Positions 8,289-16,608 of a stretch of DNA of 64,000 nucleotides are shown one piece after another. Position 1 is the first letter of the stretch. Each line of letters starts with the position of its first letter. A model generated the notes under the pieces. It was not told the DNA's origin. It saw only the letters and a program-made list of their open reading frames with translations, and did not search any database. A program made the translations under genes and the position numbers. The DNA is taken from the NCBI RefSeq assembly GCF_040822085.1, contig NZ_CP162006.1, positions 992,001 to 1,056,000 of the forward strand, in the 5' to 3' direction. The DNA comes from Rhodoferax sp. WC2427 (GTDB taxonomy: Bacteria > Pseudomonadota > Gammaproteobacteria > Burkholderiales > Burkholderiaceae_C).

Positions 8289-8621
8289 ATGAAAATCCTC
8301 GCAATCCCACTATTGATGGTCTGGGGCGCCGTCCAGGCGGCACAGCCTTTGAGCCAGGCGGATACCAAGTCGGCGATGGAGTTGGCCAAGAACAATGGCT
8401 GTTTCAGTTGCCACTCCACTGCGGAAAAAGTGGTTGGCCCGTCCTACTCGAGCGTGGCGGCCAAGTACAGTGACGACAAGGACGCGGTGGCATCGCTGGT
8501 GCAATCCATCCAATACGGCTCCAAGGGCAAGTGGGGCCGCATCCCCATGCCGCCGCATGCCTCGCTCGGCAAAGACGATCTCAATTTGCTGGCGCGCTGG
8601 ATTCTCACGGTCGAGAAGTAA
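8289..8621 (+). CDS. small periplasmic cytochrome c, electron acceptor of the dehydrogenase
   Basis: This 110-residue class I cytochrome c has a signal peptide ending near VQAAQ (residues 17-19) and a single haem site CFSCH (C38, C41, H42). Met87 in RIPMPPH is the likely distal ligand, giving the c551/c552 layout. A TTG lies 12 bp upstream in frame, but the ATG at 8289 starts directly at the signal peptide and is preferred. Its position immediately after the quinoprotein gene and on the same strand makes it the probable direct electron acceptor, feeding a terminal oxidase. Confidence 0.88.
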   Translation: MKILAIPLLMVWGAVQAAQPLSQADTKSAMELAKNNGCFSCHSTAEKVVGPSYSSVAAKYSDDKDAVASLVQSIQYGSKGKWGRIPMPPHASLGKDDLNLLARWILTVEK

Positions 8622-8649
8622 GCCCGGTCCGGCCATCCGGGGCCGGGCT
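8621..8649. terminator. convergent hairpin between cytochrome and regulator genes
   Basis: AGCCCGG-T-CCGG, CCAT, then CCGG-GG-CCGGGCT makes a strong GC-rich stem between the cytochrome stop and the convergent regulator stop at 8658. There is no T-run on either strand, so termination would need Rho or be partial. Confidence 0.45.
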
Positions 8650-8657
8650 GCGTCCCC

Positions 8658-10697
8658 TCAGTCCCAGATATCGTTTGGCAAGAGCGCCTTCTTGCGGTAA
8701 ATCGTATTGCGGGAGACCCCCAGCAACTTGGCCGCAACCGAGACGTTGCCCCGGGTCGAACGCAGCGCCTGGGCCATGGCTTCCAGCGCAACACTTTCCA
8801 GGTTGTGGTTTTCCCGGGCGGGTGCCGGTGTGGGCACCGAGCCCGCCGGGGTTTCCACCCGGATCTCGACCGGCGCCGCCGCGGGGTCTGGCTGGCGGGA
8901 TCCGGCGTAATTCAACCCGTCCAGAAACTCCTCGGGCAAGTGGCCCACCTGCAGTTCCTCTGAGTCCCCAGCCATCACCACCGCGGTGCGCAGCACGTTG
9001 AACAGCTGGCGGAAATTGCCCGGCCAGGGGTACTGGCGCAGGATGGACATCACTTCCTTGGAGATCCCCATGGGCACCTGGGCCTGGCTCACGCTGGCCA
9101 GAATCTTGCGCGCCACCACCTCCAGGTCCTGCCGTTCGCGCAGGGCTGGCAGGCGCACCACCAGTCCGTTGAGCCGGTAGTACAGGTCTTCGCGGAACTC
9201 ACCGCGGGCGATCATTTCCTTCAGGTTCTTGTTGGTGGCGCAGATCACTGCGACATCGACCTCGACTTCCTTGCCTGCGCCCAGGGGGCTGACTTTGCGC
9301 TCTTGCAGCACCCGCAGCAGCCGGGCCTGGAGATGCTTGGGCATGTCGCCAATTTCGTCCAGGAACAAGGTGCCTTCATGGGCAAATTGCACCTTGCCGA
9401 TAGCGCCTTTGCGCTTGGCGCCGGTAAACGCACCTTCTTCGTAGCCAAACAGTTCAGATTCGATCAGGGTCTCAGGGATCGAGGCGCAGTTGACTGAGAC
9501 AAAGTTGTGCTGGGCCCGGGGCGAGTCGTTGTGGATGGCCTGGGCCAGCAGGTCCTTGCCGGTGCCGGTTTCGCCCAGAATCATGATCGGGATGTCACGC
9601 CCCCGCACCAGTTGCAGCTTTTCGATCACCGCCGCAATCTGCGTATCGCCCGTGTCCAGGTAGCGCAGGCTGGACAGTGAAGCCTTTTGCTGCGCCCGCA
9701 TGTCGCTATTGGAAGCCTTGCCGTCCCCCTTGGACTGGGCGTCTGGCCGAACGATGTCGGCACCCGAGAAATTGACGGTTTCGAACGCCCGTGGTGTCTT
9801 GTGTTCTGCGCGGCAGCAAATGGTGACACCGTTGTGCAGGCACAGCGAAATCACGTTGCCTTTGGCGGTGCGGACGCGGTCGTGGAATTGCGAGGTGGAG
9901 ATGCGAAACAGCGAGTAGAAAGTATGTGCCGCCAGCGCCCCGCTGGACATGCCGAACTGGAACTGCGCGCTGCGGTTGGCGGTGATGAAGCGCCCGTCCG
10001 GATCGAACACCGCAATGCCCTCCATCAGCGTGCCCAGGAACTCGGCGCGGGTATGGAAGCGCACCATGATCTCGGTGTGGAACACATCCGCGAACATGTG
10101 GTTCTCGATCATCTGCGCGGACATGCGCGCCAAGGCCATCGTGTGCTGGTGGTAGCTGCGGTGGTCGCCGGTCACGTCGAGTGCGCCAATGACTTTGCCG
10201 TACGGATCGAATATCGGTGTGCAGGAACAGGTCAGGAAGCGGTTGGCCTGCAGAAAGTGCTGGCTGCCGTGGACCACGATCGGTTTTTCCTCGGCCAGTG
10301 CGGTGCCAATCGCGTTGGTGCCCTTGCCTTTTTCAGACCAGTCGACGCCCGGCTGCAAGGCGACCTGGGAGGCCTTTTCCAGGAAGTCCGCGTCGCCCAG
10401 CGAATGCAGAATCATGCCGCTGCGCGCCGTCAGCAGCACCATGCTGTGGGTGTTGGCGATTTGCTCGTACAGCGTTTCCATGACCGGTGCCGCGTGCTGG
10501 TAGAGAAAGCGGTTCTCTTCCAGCGCCTGGTTCATCAGGCCGCGTGCAGCCCGGGAAAGGTCTGGGCGGTCGTTTTCTTCCAGCCCGTATTCCTTGGAGC
10601 GCTGTCGGGATGAGTCGATCAGCGCGGAAAACGGCGTGCTCTCCAGCTGGGGGCTGCTTGCGGATGTGCTCACCGCAGAAAAACTATTTTCAATCAT
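8658..10697 (-). CDS. AcoR-type sigma-54-dependent transcriptional activator
   Basis: This 679-residue activator of sigma-54 RNA polymerase is probably the regulator of this island. It has an N-terminal GAF-like sensor, a PAS-like segment near EGIAVFDPDGRFITANRSAQ, then an AAA+ domain with Walker A GETGTGKD, the sigma-54-contacting GAFTGA loop and Walker B LFLDEIGD. A Fis-type helix-turn-helix (GNVSVAAKLLGVSRNTIY) closes it. AcoR relatives sense small alcohols, ketones or acetoin. An in-frame ATG at 10811 also has GGAG 8 bp upstream, but the ATG at 10697 has GGAGACAAC directly before it and matches the ribosome sites of neighbouring genes, so I use it. Three sigma-54 promoters flank it. Confidence 0.9.
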   Translation of the reverse strand: MIENSFSAVSTSASSPQLESTPFSALIDSSRQRSKEYGLEENDRPDLSRAARGLMNQALEENRFLYQHAAPVMETLYEQIANTHSMVLLTARSGMILHSLGDADFLEKASQVALQPGVDWSEKGKGTNAIGTALAEEKPIVVHGSQHFLQANRFLTCSCTPIFDPYGKVIGALDVTGDHRSYHQHTMALARMSAQMIENHMFADVFHTEIMVRFHTRAEFLGTLMEGIAVFDPDGRFITANRSAQFQFGMSSGALAAHTFYSLFRISTSQFHDRVRTAKGNVISLCLHNGVTICCRAEHKTPRAFETVNFSGADIVRPDAQSKGDGKASNSDMRAQQKASLSSLRYLDTGDTQIAAVIEKLQLVRGRDIPIMILGETGTGKDLLAQAIHNDSPRAQHNFVSVNCASIPETLIESELFGYEEGAFTGAKRKGAIGKVQFAHEGTLFLDEIGDMPKHLQARLLRVLQERKVSPLGAGKEVEVDVAVICATNKNLKEMIARGEFREDLYYRLNGLVVRLPALRERQDLEVVARKILASVSQAQVPMGISKEVMSILRQYPWPGNFRQLFNVLRTAVVMAGDSEELQVGHLPEEFLDGLNYAGSRQPDPAAAPVEIRVETPAGSVPTPAPARENHNLESVALEAMAQALRSTRGNVSVAAKLLGVSRNTIYRKKALLPNDIWD

Positions 10698-10957
10698 GTT
10701 GTCTCCGGGTGGCTCTATGGGCCAATTCCAGTTGTCGTTCTCGGGGCAATCTGTGTTGCGTATAACCGGGACCCGGGAATCGGCGCGGCCTCTTGGGGTG
10801 GTGTCAGCCATGTATTTTGCTCCGTTTCGTTACAGCGGTCATAGCAACGCAAGATGCTCGCCAGGCACGGCACACCACGGTGCTGCAAATTGGCACAGAT
10901 GCGCCACGCAGGGCGCCGGGATGGGGCCCAAACCGGCCGTGGCGCCTCGCTTGGCAC

Positions 10958-10972
10958 TGGCGCGGTATTTGC
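10958..10972 (+). promoter_or_regulatory. sigma-54 promoter of the cytochrome c550/XoxJ-like/propeller operon
   Basis: TGGCGC, five bases, then TTGC has correct -24/-12 spacing (GG 10959-10960, GC 10971-10972), with a start expected near 10983 and the ATG at 11017. It lies in the 319-bp gap between the divergent regulator and cytochrome genes. Apart from this promoter and short palindromes such as CACCACGGTG, I see nothing else in the gap. Confidence 0.7.
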
Positions 10973-11016
10973 TGACTGCTACACCATCGTCAACACAATA
11001 CCGAGGCAAACAGCGT

Positions 11017-11505
11017 ATGAAATCCTTCCTGCAACGCGGTCGAACATTTTTGGCCACCGGCCTGGTCCTGTGCCTGTCACTGGGCAGTGTGCCGGCCATG
11101 GCACACGGAGACGTGGTGCCGCAATCCGTCGATACCCACACCCTGCCCCAGCTGGGCAGCGAATGGCGGGAAAGCAATCCGTATTCGACTGGCGACGGCC
11201 ACAAAGAGGCGCTGCGCATCGGCACCTCTGCCTACAACCAGAACTGCGCGCGGTGCCATGGGCTGGAGGCCATCTCGGGGGGCATCTCTCCGGATCTGCG
11301 CAAGCTGGACGCAGACTGCATGGGGCTGGCGGACGCCACGAAAAAGCAGGCCTGTTTCAAAGAAATGGACGACTACTTCCTCTCCACCGTACGCCGTGGC
11401 CGTGCGCGTGACGGGCGGGTGTACATGCCGCCGTTCGAGGGCATCCTGACCCAAGAGGCCATCTGGTCCATCAAGACCTACCTGGAAACCCGCCGCGAGC
11501 CCTGA
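11017..11505 (+). CDS. pedF: cytochrome c550, PedF type
   Basis: This 162-residue periplasmic cytochrome has a signal peptide cleaved after VPAMA (residue 29) and a haem site CARCH (C77, C80, H81). Met in VYMPPFEG is the likely distal ligand. Two further cysteines (DADCMG and KQACFK) are typical of the PedF family that accompanies PQQ ethanol dehydrogenases. The frame is open far upstream, but the ATG at 11017 sits at the signal peptide and 34 bp after the predicted sigma-54 start. It heads an operon with the XoxJ-like and propeller genes. A second cytochrome for the same dehydrogenase suggests branched or sequential electron transfer. Confidence 0.88.
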   Translation: MKSFLQRGRTFLATGLVLCLSLGSVPAMAHGDVVPQSVDTHTLPQLGSEWRESNPYSTGDGHKEALRIGTSAYNQNCARCHGLEAISGGISPDLRKLDADCMGLADATKKQACFKEMDDYFLSTVRRGRARDGRVYMPPFEGILTQEAIWSIKTYLETRREP

Positions 11506-11551
11506 AGCCTGCGCGACCTCACCCCACCCATAACGACAACCGGAGACACTC

Positions 11552-12439
11552 TTGAAAAATCTGCCCACGCTGGCATCTGCCAGCCTGCTGTCGCGTAGAA
11601 AAATGCTGGGTGCCTTGCCCCTGCTGCTGAGTGCAGCTCCCCAGGCCTGGTCGCAGGAGCCCACGGCGATGGAGAAAATCAAGGCCCGCGGAACCCTCAC
11701 CGTCGCGCTGTACAAAGACAACGCGCCGTACTCCGACGGGGCCGCCTCGGGCATGTCCGGGCTGGACGTCGGTCTGGCCCAGGCCCTGGCCCGGCAGCTG
11801 CAGCTCAACGCCGCGCTGCTGCCGTTCGACTCGGGCGAAAACATGAACGACGACCTGCGCAACATGGTCTGGCGTGGCCACTACCTGGGCTACGGCCCGG
11901 CCGATGTCATGCTGCACGTGCCGGTCGACAAATACTTCATGGCCGAGAACCGCCAGGCCTTTATTTTTGGCCCCTACACCCGCGAACACCTGGTGGTGCT
12001 GCACAACCCCCGGCGGCTGGCCCAGGTCTACAACCCCGAGGACCTGGCGGAGCAGAAGATCGCCGTGGAGCAAGGCAGCGGAGCCGCCAGCGCCCTGATG
12101 GGCTACAAGGGCGGTTTGCTGCGCGGGCATACCTCCCTCTACAAAACCGGTCTGGACGCGGCCCAGGCGGTGTTGGCGCAGCAATCGGATGTGGCCTTTG
12201 TGACGCTAGCGCAGGCCGAGGCCGCCATATTTGCCGCCAAGCTGGACCGGAAGGACTGGGCTTTTTCCAAGCTGGTGCTGCCCGGCATCCCCCCCAATGG
12301 CTGGCCGCTGGGCATGGCCGTCAAGGCCGGGAACAAAGAGCTGGCCACCGCGCTGGACGATGCGCTGGATGCGCTGCGCAAAGAGGGCACGCTGCTGGCG
12401 CTGTTCCAGTCGCGCGGCCTGACCCTGGCGGCGCCCTGA
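11552..12439 (+). CDS. MoxJ/XoxJ-like periplasmic protein associated with quinoprotein dehydrogenases
   Basis: This 295-residue protein has the fold of solute-binding proteins of the amino acid ABC family (TLTVALYKDNAPYSDG, GLDVGLAQALARQL). A twin-arginine-like signal SRRKMLG (14-20) precedes a hydrophobic stretch ending near WSQE. Members beside PQQ dehydrogenases are called MoxJ or XoxJ, and XoxJ is thought to bind and activate the apo-dehydrogenase rather than deliver a nutrient. It starts at TTG 11552 behind CGGAGACACTC, 46 bp after pedF. No dedicated permease of the importing class is nearby, which supports the accessory-protein reading. Confidence 0.85.
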   Translation: MKNLPTLASASLLSRRKMLGALPLLLSAAPQAWSQEPTAMEKIKARGTLTVALYKDNAPYSDGAASGMSGLDVGLAQALARQLQLNAALLPFDSGENMNDDLRNMVWRGHYLGYGPADVMLHVPVDKYFMAENRQAFIFGPYTREHLVVLHNPRRLAQVYNPEDLAEQKIAVEQGSGAASALMGYKGGLLRGHTSLYKTGLDAAQAVLAQQSDVAFVTLAQAEAAIFAAKLDRKDWAFSKLVLPGIPPNGWPLGMAVKAGNKELATALDDALDALRKEGTLLALFQSRGLTLAAP

Positions 12440-12538
12440 ACCGCGGCCGTGCCACTGTTGCAGCCTGGAGCACACTGCACCGGCGCTGGTCGGGGTGCGC
12501 CAAAAAGTGACAGCCAAGAACGACCGAGGGATGACCGC

Positions 12539-13510
12539 ATGAAAACGCTTTTGAAAACCGGCTGGTCCCTGTGCCTGGCCGCGTGCCTGTCCAGCCTGAG
12601 CCTGCAGGCCGCCGCCGATATTTTTGTCAGCAGCGAAAAAGACAACCAGATCCTGCACATGGACCCGGAGGGCAAGCCCATCCGCACCATCCGCACCTGC
12701 CTGCGGCCCCGGCACATGGCCTGGGCGCAAGGCGGGCTGCTGATCATGGTGGCCTGCGGCGACAGCAACCAGATCGGCGTGGTCGATGTGCAGGCGGGCA
12801 AGCTGATCGACACCATCCCCAGTGGCGACAGCCCGGAGATATTCTCCCTGTCGCCCGACGGAAAGACCGCCTACGTGTCCATCGAAGAAGAGAACCAGAT
12901 GGCGGCCTACGACCTGGCCAGCAAGAAGCAGTTGTTTGCCGTCAAGACCGGTACCGAGCCCGAGGGCGTGCTGGCATCCGCAGACGGCAAGTTTGTCTAC
13001 GTCACTTCGGAGGGCGCCAACACCGTCTACGCCGTCGACGTGGCCACGCGCAAGCTCGCCGGGCAGGTGAAGGTGGGCATGCGGCCCCGTCGCTTTGCGC
13101 TCACCCCCGATGGCAGCGAGCTGTGGGTTACCAACGAGCTGGGTGCCAGCGTCAGCATCATCGACACGCGCGCCATGAAGGTGAAGCAGACCTTGGCTTT
13201 CCAGCTCCCGGGCATGCGCGCCGCCGACATCACGCCGGTCGGCATGCTGATGACGGCCGACGGCAAAACCGTGTGGGTGGCGCTCGGGCGGGCCAACCAT
13301 GTGGCCGAGGTGGACGTGGCCACCCGCACCGTGCGCCGGGTAGTGCTGGTGGGCAAACGGGCCTGGGGTGTGGCCTTGAACAAGGACGGTTCACGCCTGT
13401 TTGTCGCCAATGGCATGTCGGACGACATGACCATCATCAACACCGAGAACGGCAAGGCGCTGAAGACGGTGCCGGTCGGGCGCGTGCCGCACACCATTCT
13501 GGCGAACTGA
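12539..13510 (+). CDS. YVTN-type beta-propeller protein, PQQ dehydrogenase-associated
   Basis: This 323-residue exported protein has a signal peptide ending near LQAAA. It carries about seven propeller repeats seen as phrases like SPDGKTAYVS, SADGKFVYVT and TPDGSELWVT, roughly 42 residues apart. Relatives are known in clusters with PQQ dehydrogenases and the ABC proteins found at 162-3101. Their function is unproven; they could bind a cofactor, a metal or the enzyme. An ATG 8 bp upstream is out of frame and would give only a very short peptide. It is the last gene of the pedF operon, and a dispersed repeat follows its stop. Confidence 0.85.
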   Translation: MKTLLKTGWSLCLAACLSSLSLQAAADIFVSSEKDNQILHMDPEGKPIRTIRTCLRPRHMAWAQGGLLIMVACGDSNQIGVVDVQAGKLIDTIPSGDSPEIFSLSPDGKTAYVSIEEENQMAAYDLASKKQLFAVKTGTEPEGVLASADGKFVYVTSEGANTVYAVDVATRKLAGQVKVGMRPRRFALTPDGSELWVTNELGASVSIIDTRAMKVKQTLAFQLPGMRAADITPVGMLMTADGKTVWVALGRANHVAEVDVATRTVRRVVLVGKRAWGVALNKDGSRLFVANGMSDDMTIINTENGKALKTVPVGRVPHTILAN

Positions 13511-13532
13511 CGGTTTCTCAGGCTTGGGGTTT

Positions 13533-13593
13533 TAAGCAAAAACCCCTGCTTGTGCTTATTCCATCAGCGTGAGTAGCTACTTTTTCGATAGCG
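13533..13593 (-). repeat. dispersed ~60-bp element, copy 1
   Basis: Read on the minus strand this has the family blocks GCTATCGAAAAAGTAGCT, then ACGCT, TGGAATAAGC and a T-rich end. It lies between the propeller gene and the beta-CASP gene. Confidence 0.75.
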
Positions 13594-13665
13594 TCAGATT
13601 GTTGACCAAGGTCAATTCCGCTACGCCGGGTGGGTCCATACTGGGGGCCACTCTAGGGGACGCGC

Positions 13666-15063
13666 ATGAAGCTGACATTCATCGGTGCCGCGCAGGAAGT
13701 CACTGGCTCGTGCTTTCTGGTCGAGACCGGCACGCTGCGGTTTCTGGTCGATTGCGGGATGTTCCAGGGCGGTAGCGAAGCCCGGGCACGCAACCTCCAG
13801 GCCTGGACATTCGACCCGCGGCAGGTCGACTTCGTGCTGCTCACCCATGCCCACATCGACCACAGCGGCCTGTTGCCTCGGCTGTGCGCGCTGGGTTTTC
13901 GGGGCTCGATCATCACCACCCACGCCACCGCGGATCTGCTGGCGGTGATGCTGCTCGACAGCGCGCACATCCAGGAAACCGATTGGGCCCGGGCCCAGCG
14001 CAAAAACCACCGGCAGCGCAAGCGGGCCGGCGCACCCGCGCCGCTGTACACGGTGGCGCAGGCGCAGGCCTGTCTGGAGCAGCTGAGCGGCGTGGCCTAC
14101 GACGAAGATGTCCGGCCCGATCCGGGCCTGCGGTGCCGCTTTCGCGATGCGGGCCACATCCTGGGCTCGGCGAGTCTGGAGCTGTGGGTGACCGAAGGCA
14201 AAAAGACCACCAAGCTGGTCTTCTCTGGCGACCTGGGGCAACCGGGTCGGCCCATCGTGCGCGACCCCACCACCATCACCCATGCCGATGTCCTGCTGGT
14301 CGAATCCACCTACGGCGACCGCCTGCACCGGTCGCTCAAGGACACCGTGGACGAACTCGTCGAGGTGATTGGCACAACCACCCAGCGCAAAGGCAACACC
14401 ATCATTCCCGCCTTTGCCCTGGGGCGGACCCAGGAGGTAATCTGGCTGCTGGCCGACCTGTGCCGACAAGGCCGCCTGCCGCGGCTGACCGTATTTGTCG
14501 ATTCCCCCATGGCCACCAAAGCCACCGACATCACCTGGCGGCACAAGGCATTGCTGGACGCGGAAACCCAGGCCTACCTGCTGCCCCAAGACACCTTGTC
14601 CCAATGGATCGACCTGCACTTCACCCAAACCGTGGAAGAGTCGGTGGCGCTGAACGCCATCCAGTCTGGGGCCATCATCATCTCGGCCAGCGGCATGTGC
14701 GACGCGGGCCGTATCAAACACCACCTGAGCCACAACCTCGGGCGGCCCGAATGCGCCATTGTCATCATCGGCTTCCAGGCCGCGGGCACGCTGGGCCGCA
14801 AACTGGTGGACGGCGTCAAGCGGGTGCGCATCTTTGGTGAAGAGCACGTGGTGCGGGCGCACATCCACACCATCGGCGGGCTGTCGGCCCACGCCGACCA
14901 GGCCGCGCTGCTGGGCTGGCTGCAGGGGTTTACGCACGCACCCCGGCGTACTTTTGTGGTCCATGGCGAGGCGCAAACGGCCCGTGGATTTGCCGACCGG
15001 ATCGCCCAGACGCGGGGCTGGAAGGTCGAGGTGCCTGCGCCCGGCACGCAGGTAGACCTGTGA
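13666..15063 (+). CDS. metallo-beta-lactamase/beta-CASP family RNase-like protein
   Basis: This 465-residue cytoplasmic protein belongs to the CPSF-73/YsmI-like branch of metallo-beta-lactamase hydrolases, which act on RNA. The metal-binding motif is HAHIDHSG near residue 61. Further ligands are in RDAGHILGSA and in the late SAHADQ and VVHGEA segments, and the beta-CASP insert is marked by FALGRTQEV and ISASGMCDAG. The start ATG 13666 follows GGGGACGCGC. It stands alone downstream of the alcohol island and has no evident link to it. RNA is the likely substrate by family. Confidence 0.88.
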   Translation: MKLTFIGAAQEVTGSCFLVETGTLRFLVDCGMFQGGSEARARNLQAWTFDPRQVDFVLLTHAHIDHSGLLPRLCALGFRGSIITTHATADLLAVMLLDSAHIQETDWARAQRKNHRQRKRAGAPAPLYTVAQAQACLEQLSGVAYDEDVRPDPGLRCRFRDAGHILGSASLELWVTEGKKTTKLVFSGDLGQPGRPIVRDPTTITHADVLLVESTYGDRLHRSLKDTVDELVEVIGTTTQRKGNTIIPAFALGRTQEVIWLLADLCRQGRLPRLTVFVDSPMATKATDITWRHKALLDAETQAYLLPQDTLSQWIDLHFTQTVEESVALNAIQSGAIIISASGMCDAGRIKHHLSHNLGRPECAIVIIGFQAAGTLGRKLVDGVKRVRIFGEEHVVRAHIHTIGGLSAHADQAALLGWLQGFTHAPRRTFVVHGEAQTARGFADRIAQTRGWKVEVPAPGTQVDL

Positions 15064-15089
15064 GCCGGGGAGGGGCCTCAGAACGCCTG

Positions 15090-15476
15090 CTACGGCTGGC
15101 GCGCGTAGCTGACCGTCAGGATCTCCCACTGGTGCCCGTCGGGCTGGTTCCAGTAGACATTGCGGCCCCCAAACTGGTGGTTGACCTGCATGTCCATGCT
15201 GCCCCGCACCGTGCTGCGGTAGGGCAGGCCCTGGGCCTGGATGCGCGCCAGGATGGCGTCGAAATCGGCCTCGGTGACGCGGAAGCAAAAGTGGTAGACC
15301 GGAAATGCGTCGTCGGTGTCGATGAAGTCCAGCGTCAGCCCGTCGTTAAGGTAAACCGGCGCAAACGGCCCCATGCCGCTGGGGGCCCAGGGCACGTCCA
15401 GTAGCTCCGCCAGCATGCGCGCCGCGGCGACCTTGTCGCGGCTGGGAACAATGGTGTGGTCGAGCTGGATGGACAT
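15090..15476 (-). CDS. VOC (glyoxalase/bleomycin resistance fold) family protein
   Basis: This 128-residue single-domain protein has the paired beta-alpha-beta-beta-beta units of the VOC superfamily. It begins MSIQLDHTIVPSRDK, with a His in the usual first metal-ligand position, and ends GGRNVYWNQPDGHQWEIL, where H and E are the usual late ligands. It follows a strong ribosome site (AGGAGG) at about 15483-15488. Substrate cannot be read. It is convergent with the beta-CASP gene. Confidence 0.8.
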   Translation of the reverse strand: MSIQLDHTIVPSRDKVAAARMLAELLDVPWAPSGMGPFAPVYLNDGLTLDFIDTDDAFPVYHFCFRVTEADFDAILARIQAQGLPYRSTVRGSMDMQVNHQFGGRNVYWNQPDGHQWEILTVSYARQP

Positions 15477-15493
15477 GGTTTTCCTCCTGTCCC

Positions 15494-15560
15494 CAAAATA
15501 TAAGCAAAACAGGCCGCCCGCGCTACTCCGATAGGCGTGAGTAGCTATTATTTAGATAGC
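15494..15560 (-). repeat. dispersed ~60-bp element, copy 2
   Basis: On the minus strand it reads GCTATCTAAATAATAGCTAC, then CACGCC and a degenerate GCG/GGC core with a T-rich end. It covers the stop codon of the thioredoxin-like gene (15548-15550), so the last residues LLSK and the stop fall inside the element. Confidence 0.7.
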
Positions 15561-15868
15561 AACTGCAGCACCTCGGTAATTGGCTGCGCCTGCATGGGCC
15601 GCACCAGCCGCGCCACTTCGTGCCCGTCTTGCAAAAACACCAGGGTCGGCCACAGCTTCACGCCGAAGGCGCGGCCCAGCGGGCGGCCCCGGCCGTCGGC
15701 GATCTTCAGGTGCTGCACCTCGGGCTGCCCCGCCAGCGCCTGTTCAATGGCCGGGCGCGCCGCCGCGCAAATGCCGCAATAGTCGTCGCCAAACTCCAGC
15801 ACCAGCGGGCCGGGGGTGGTGTCGATGGTGGCGCGGGCGGGGGCTTCTTGCTGGTAGGGCTGGGGCAT
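15548..15868 (-). CDS. thioredoxin-like protein
   Basis: This 106-residue protein has a thioredoxin fold and the redox motif CGIC in FGDDYCGICAAARPA near residue 33. The cis-proline is in KLWPTLVFLQDG. I see no signal peptide, so it is probably a cytoplasmic disulfide reductase. The ATG at 15868 has AAGGA at suitable distance. An upstream in-frame start at 15949 would add 27 unrelated residues and is less likely. Its 3' end lies in a dispersed repeat. Confidence 0.8.
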   Translation of the reverse strand: MPQPYQQEAPARATIDTTPGPLVLEFGDDYCGICAAARPAIEQALAGQPEVQHLKIADGRGRPLGRAFGVKLWPTLVFLQDGHEVARLVRPMQAQPITEVLQLLSK

Positions 15869-15962
15869 GGGGATTCCTTGCGGGGAAGTGTGTTCTGCAC
15901 AGTGTTCCAGAACGCCCGCAATGGTGCCACGCCTGCCGCCCATACCCATTGCAACAGGTTGC

Positions 15963-16045
15963 TTCTATTTTGATAGTAAAAAATAGGAGCTGCCTACGCT
16001 GATTCGGCAAGCGCAAGAAGGCCTTTTTATACCTGAAAAATGGCC
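15963..16045 (+). repeat. dispersed ~60-bp element, copy 3
   Basis: This copy shows TTTTGATAG and AAAAAATAGGAGCTGCC, then ACGCT, GCAAGCGC, GGCC and TTTTTATA. It lies between the thioredoxin-like gene and lspA, downstream of lspA. Confidence 0.75.
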
Positions 16046-16098
16046 TGAAAGTCTGAAATTTCCGCCATGGCCTGCCCGCTGCGGCCCTGGCGACCGGT

Positions 16099-16608
16099 TT
16101 ACTTGCCGCGCTTGACCCGCAGCAGCTCGTCCAGAATCAGGCAGATGGCCCCGATGGTGATGCCTGCGTCGGCCACATTGAAGGCCGCAAAGTGCATGCC
16201 GCGCCAGTGGAAGTCCAGAAAGTCCACCACGTAGCCGTGCAGCAGGCGGTCCACCACGTTGCCGATGGCGCCGCCCAGAATGCAGGCCATGGCGAACGAA
16301 AACAGCTTTTGCCCGGCATGCGAGCGCAGCATGTACACGATGAACAGCGCCGCCACCACACCCAGGCCGGTGAAGAACCAGCGCTGCCAGCCGCCCGCAC
16401 CGGCCAGGAACGAGAACGCCGCGCCGGTGTTGTGGGCCCGCACGATGTTGAAGAAGCTGGTGACCGTGGTGCTGTCGCCCAGCTGGTAGTAGCCCATGAT
16501 CAGCACTTTGGTGAACTGGTCGGCCATGAAAATGATCAGCGCCAGGCCCAGCCAGGGAAGCATGCTGGCACCGGACTTGCCAAAAGTGGATTTGCTGCGG
16601 GTCGCCAT
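16099..16608 (-). CDS. lspA: lipoprotein signal peptidase (signal peptidase II)
   Basis: This 169-residue inner-membrane aspartyl protease removes signal peptides from diacylglyceryl-modified prolipoproteins. It has four membrane segments. The catalytic pair is D120 in GNVVDR and D147 in FNVADA, both conserved. Length is normal for the family. The start ATG overlaps the ileS stop (TAATG), the usual ileS-lspA coupling in proteobacteria. Substrates in this window include the GH3 lipoprotein and the 36.9-kb lipoprotein. Confidence 0.97.
   Translation of the reverse strand: MATRSKSTFGKSGASMLPWLGLALIIFMADQFTKVLIMGYYQLGDSTTVTSFFNIVRAHNTGAAFSFLAGAGGWQRWFFTGLGVVAALFIVYMLRSHAGQKLFSFAMACILGGAIGNVVDRLLHGYVVDFLDFHWRGMHFAAFNVADAGITIGAICLILDELLRVKRGK

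Noticed and set aside
10594-11016. Upstream extension of the cytochrome c550 frame into the regulator gene
   Set aside because: The signal peptide begins at ATG 11017 and a sigma-54 promoter lies at 10958-10972, so the upstream frame is outside the message.
13621-15288. 555-codon minus-strand frame opposite the beta-CASP gene
   Set aside because: All metallo-beta-lactamase motifs are on the plus strand; the minus frame also runs into the VOC gene in another frame.
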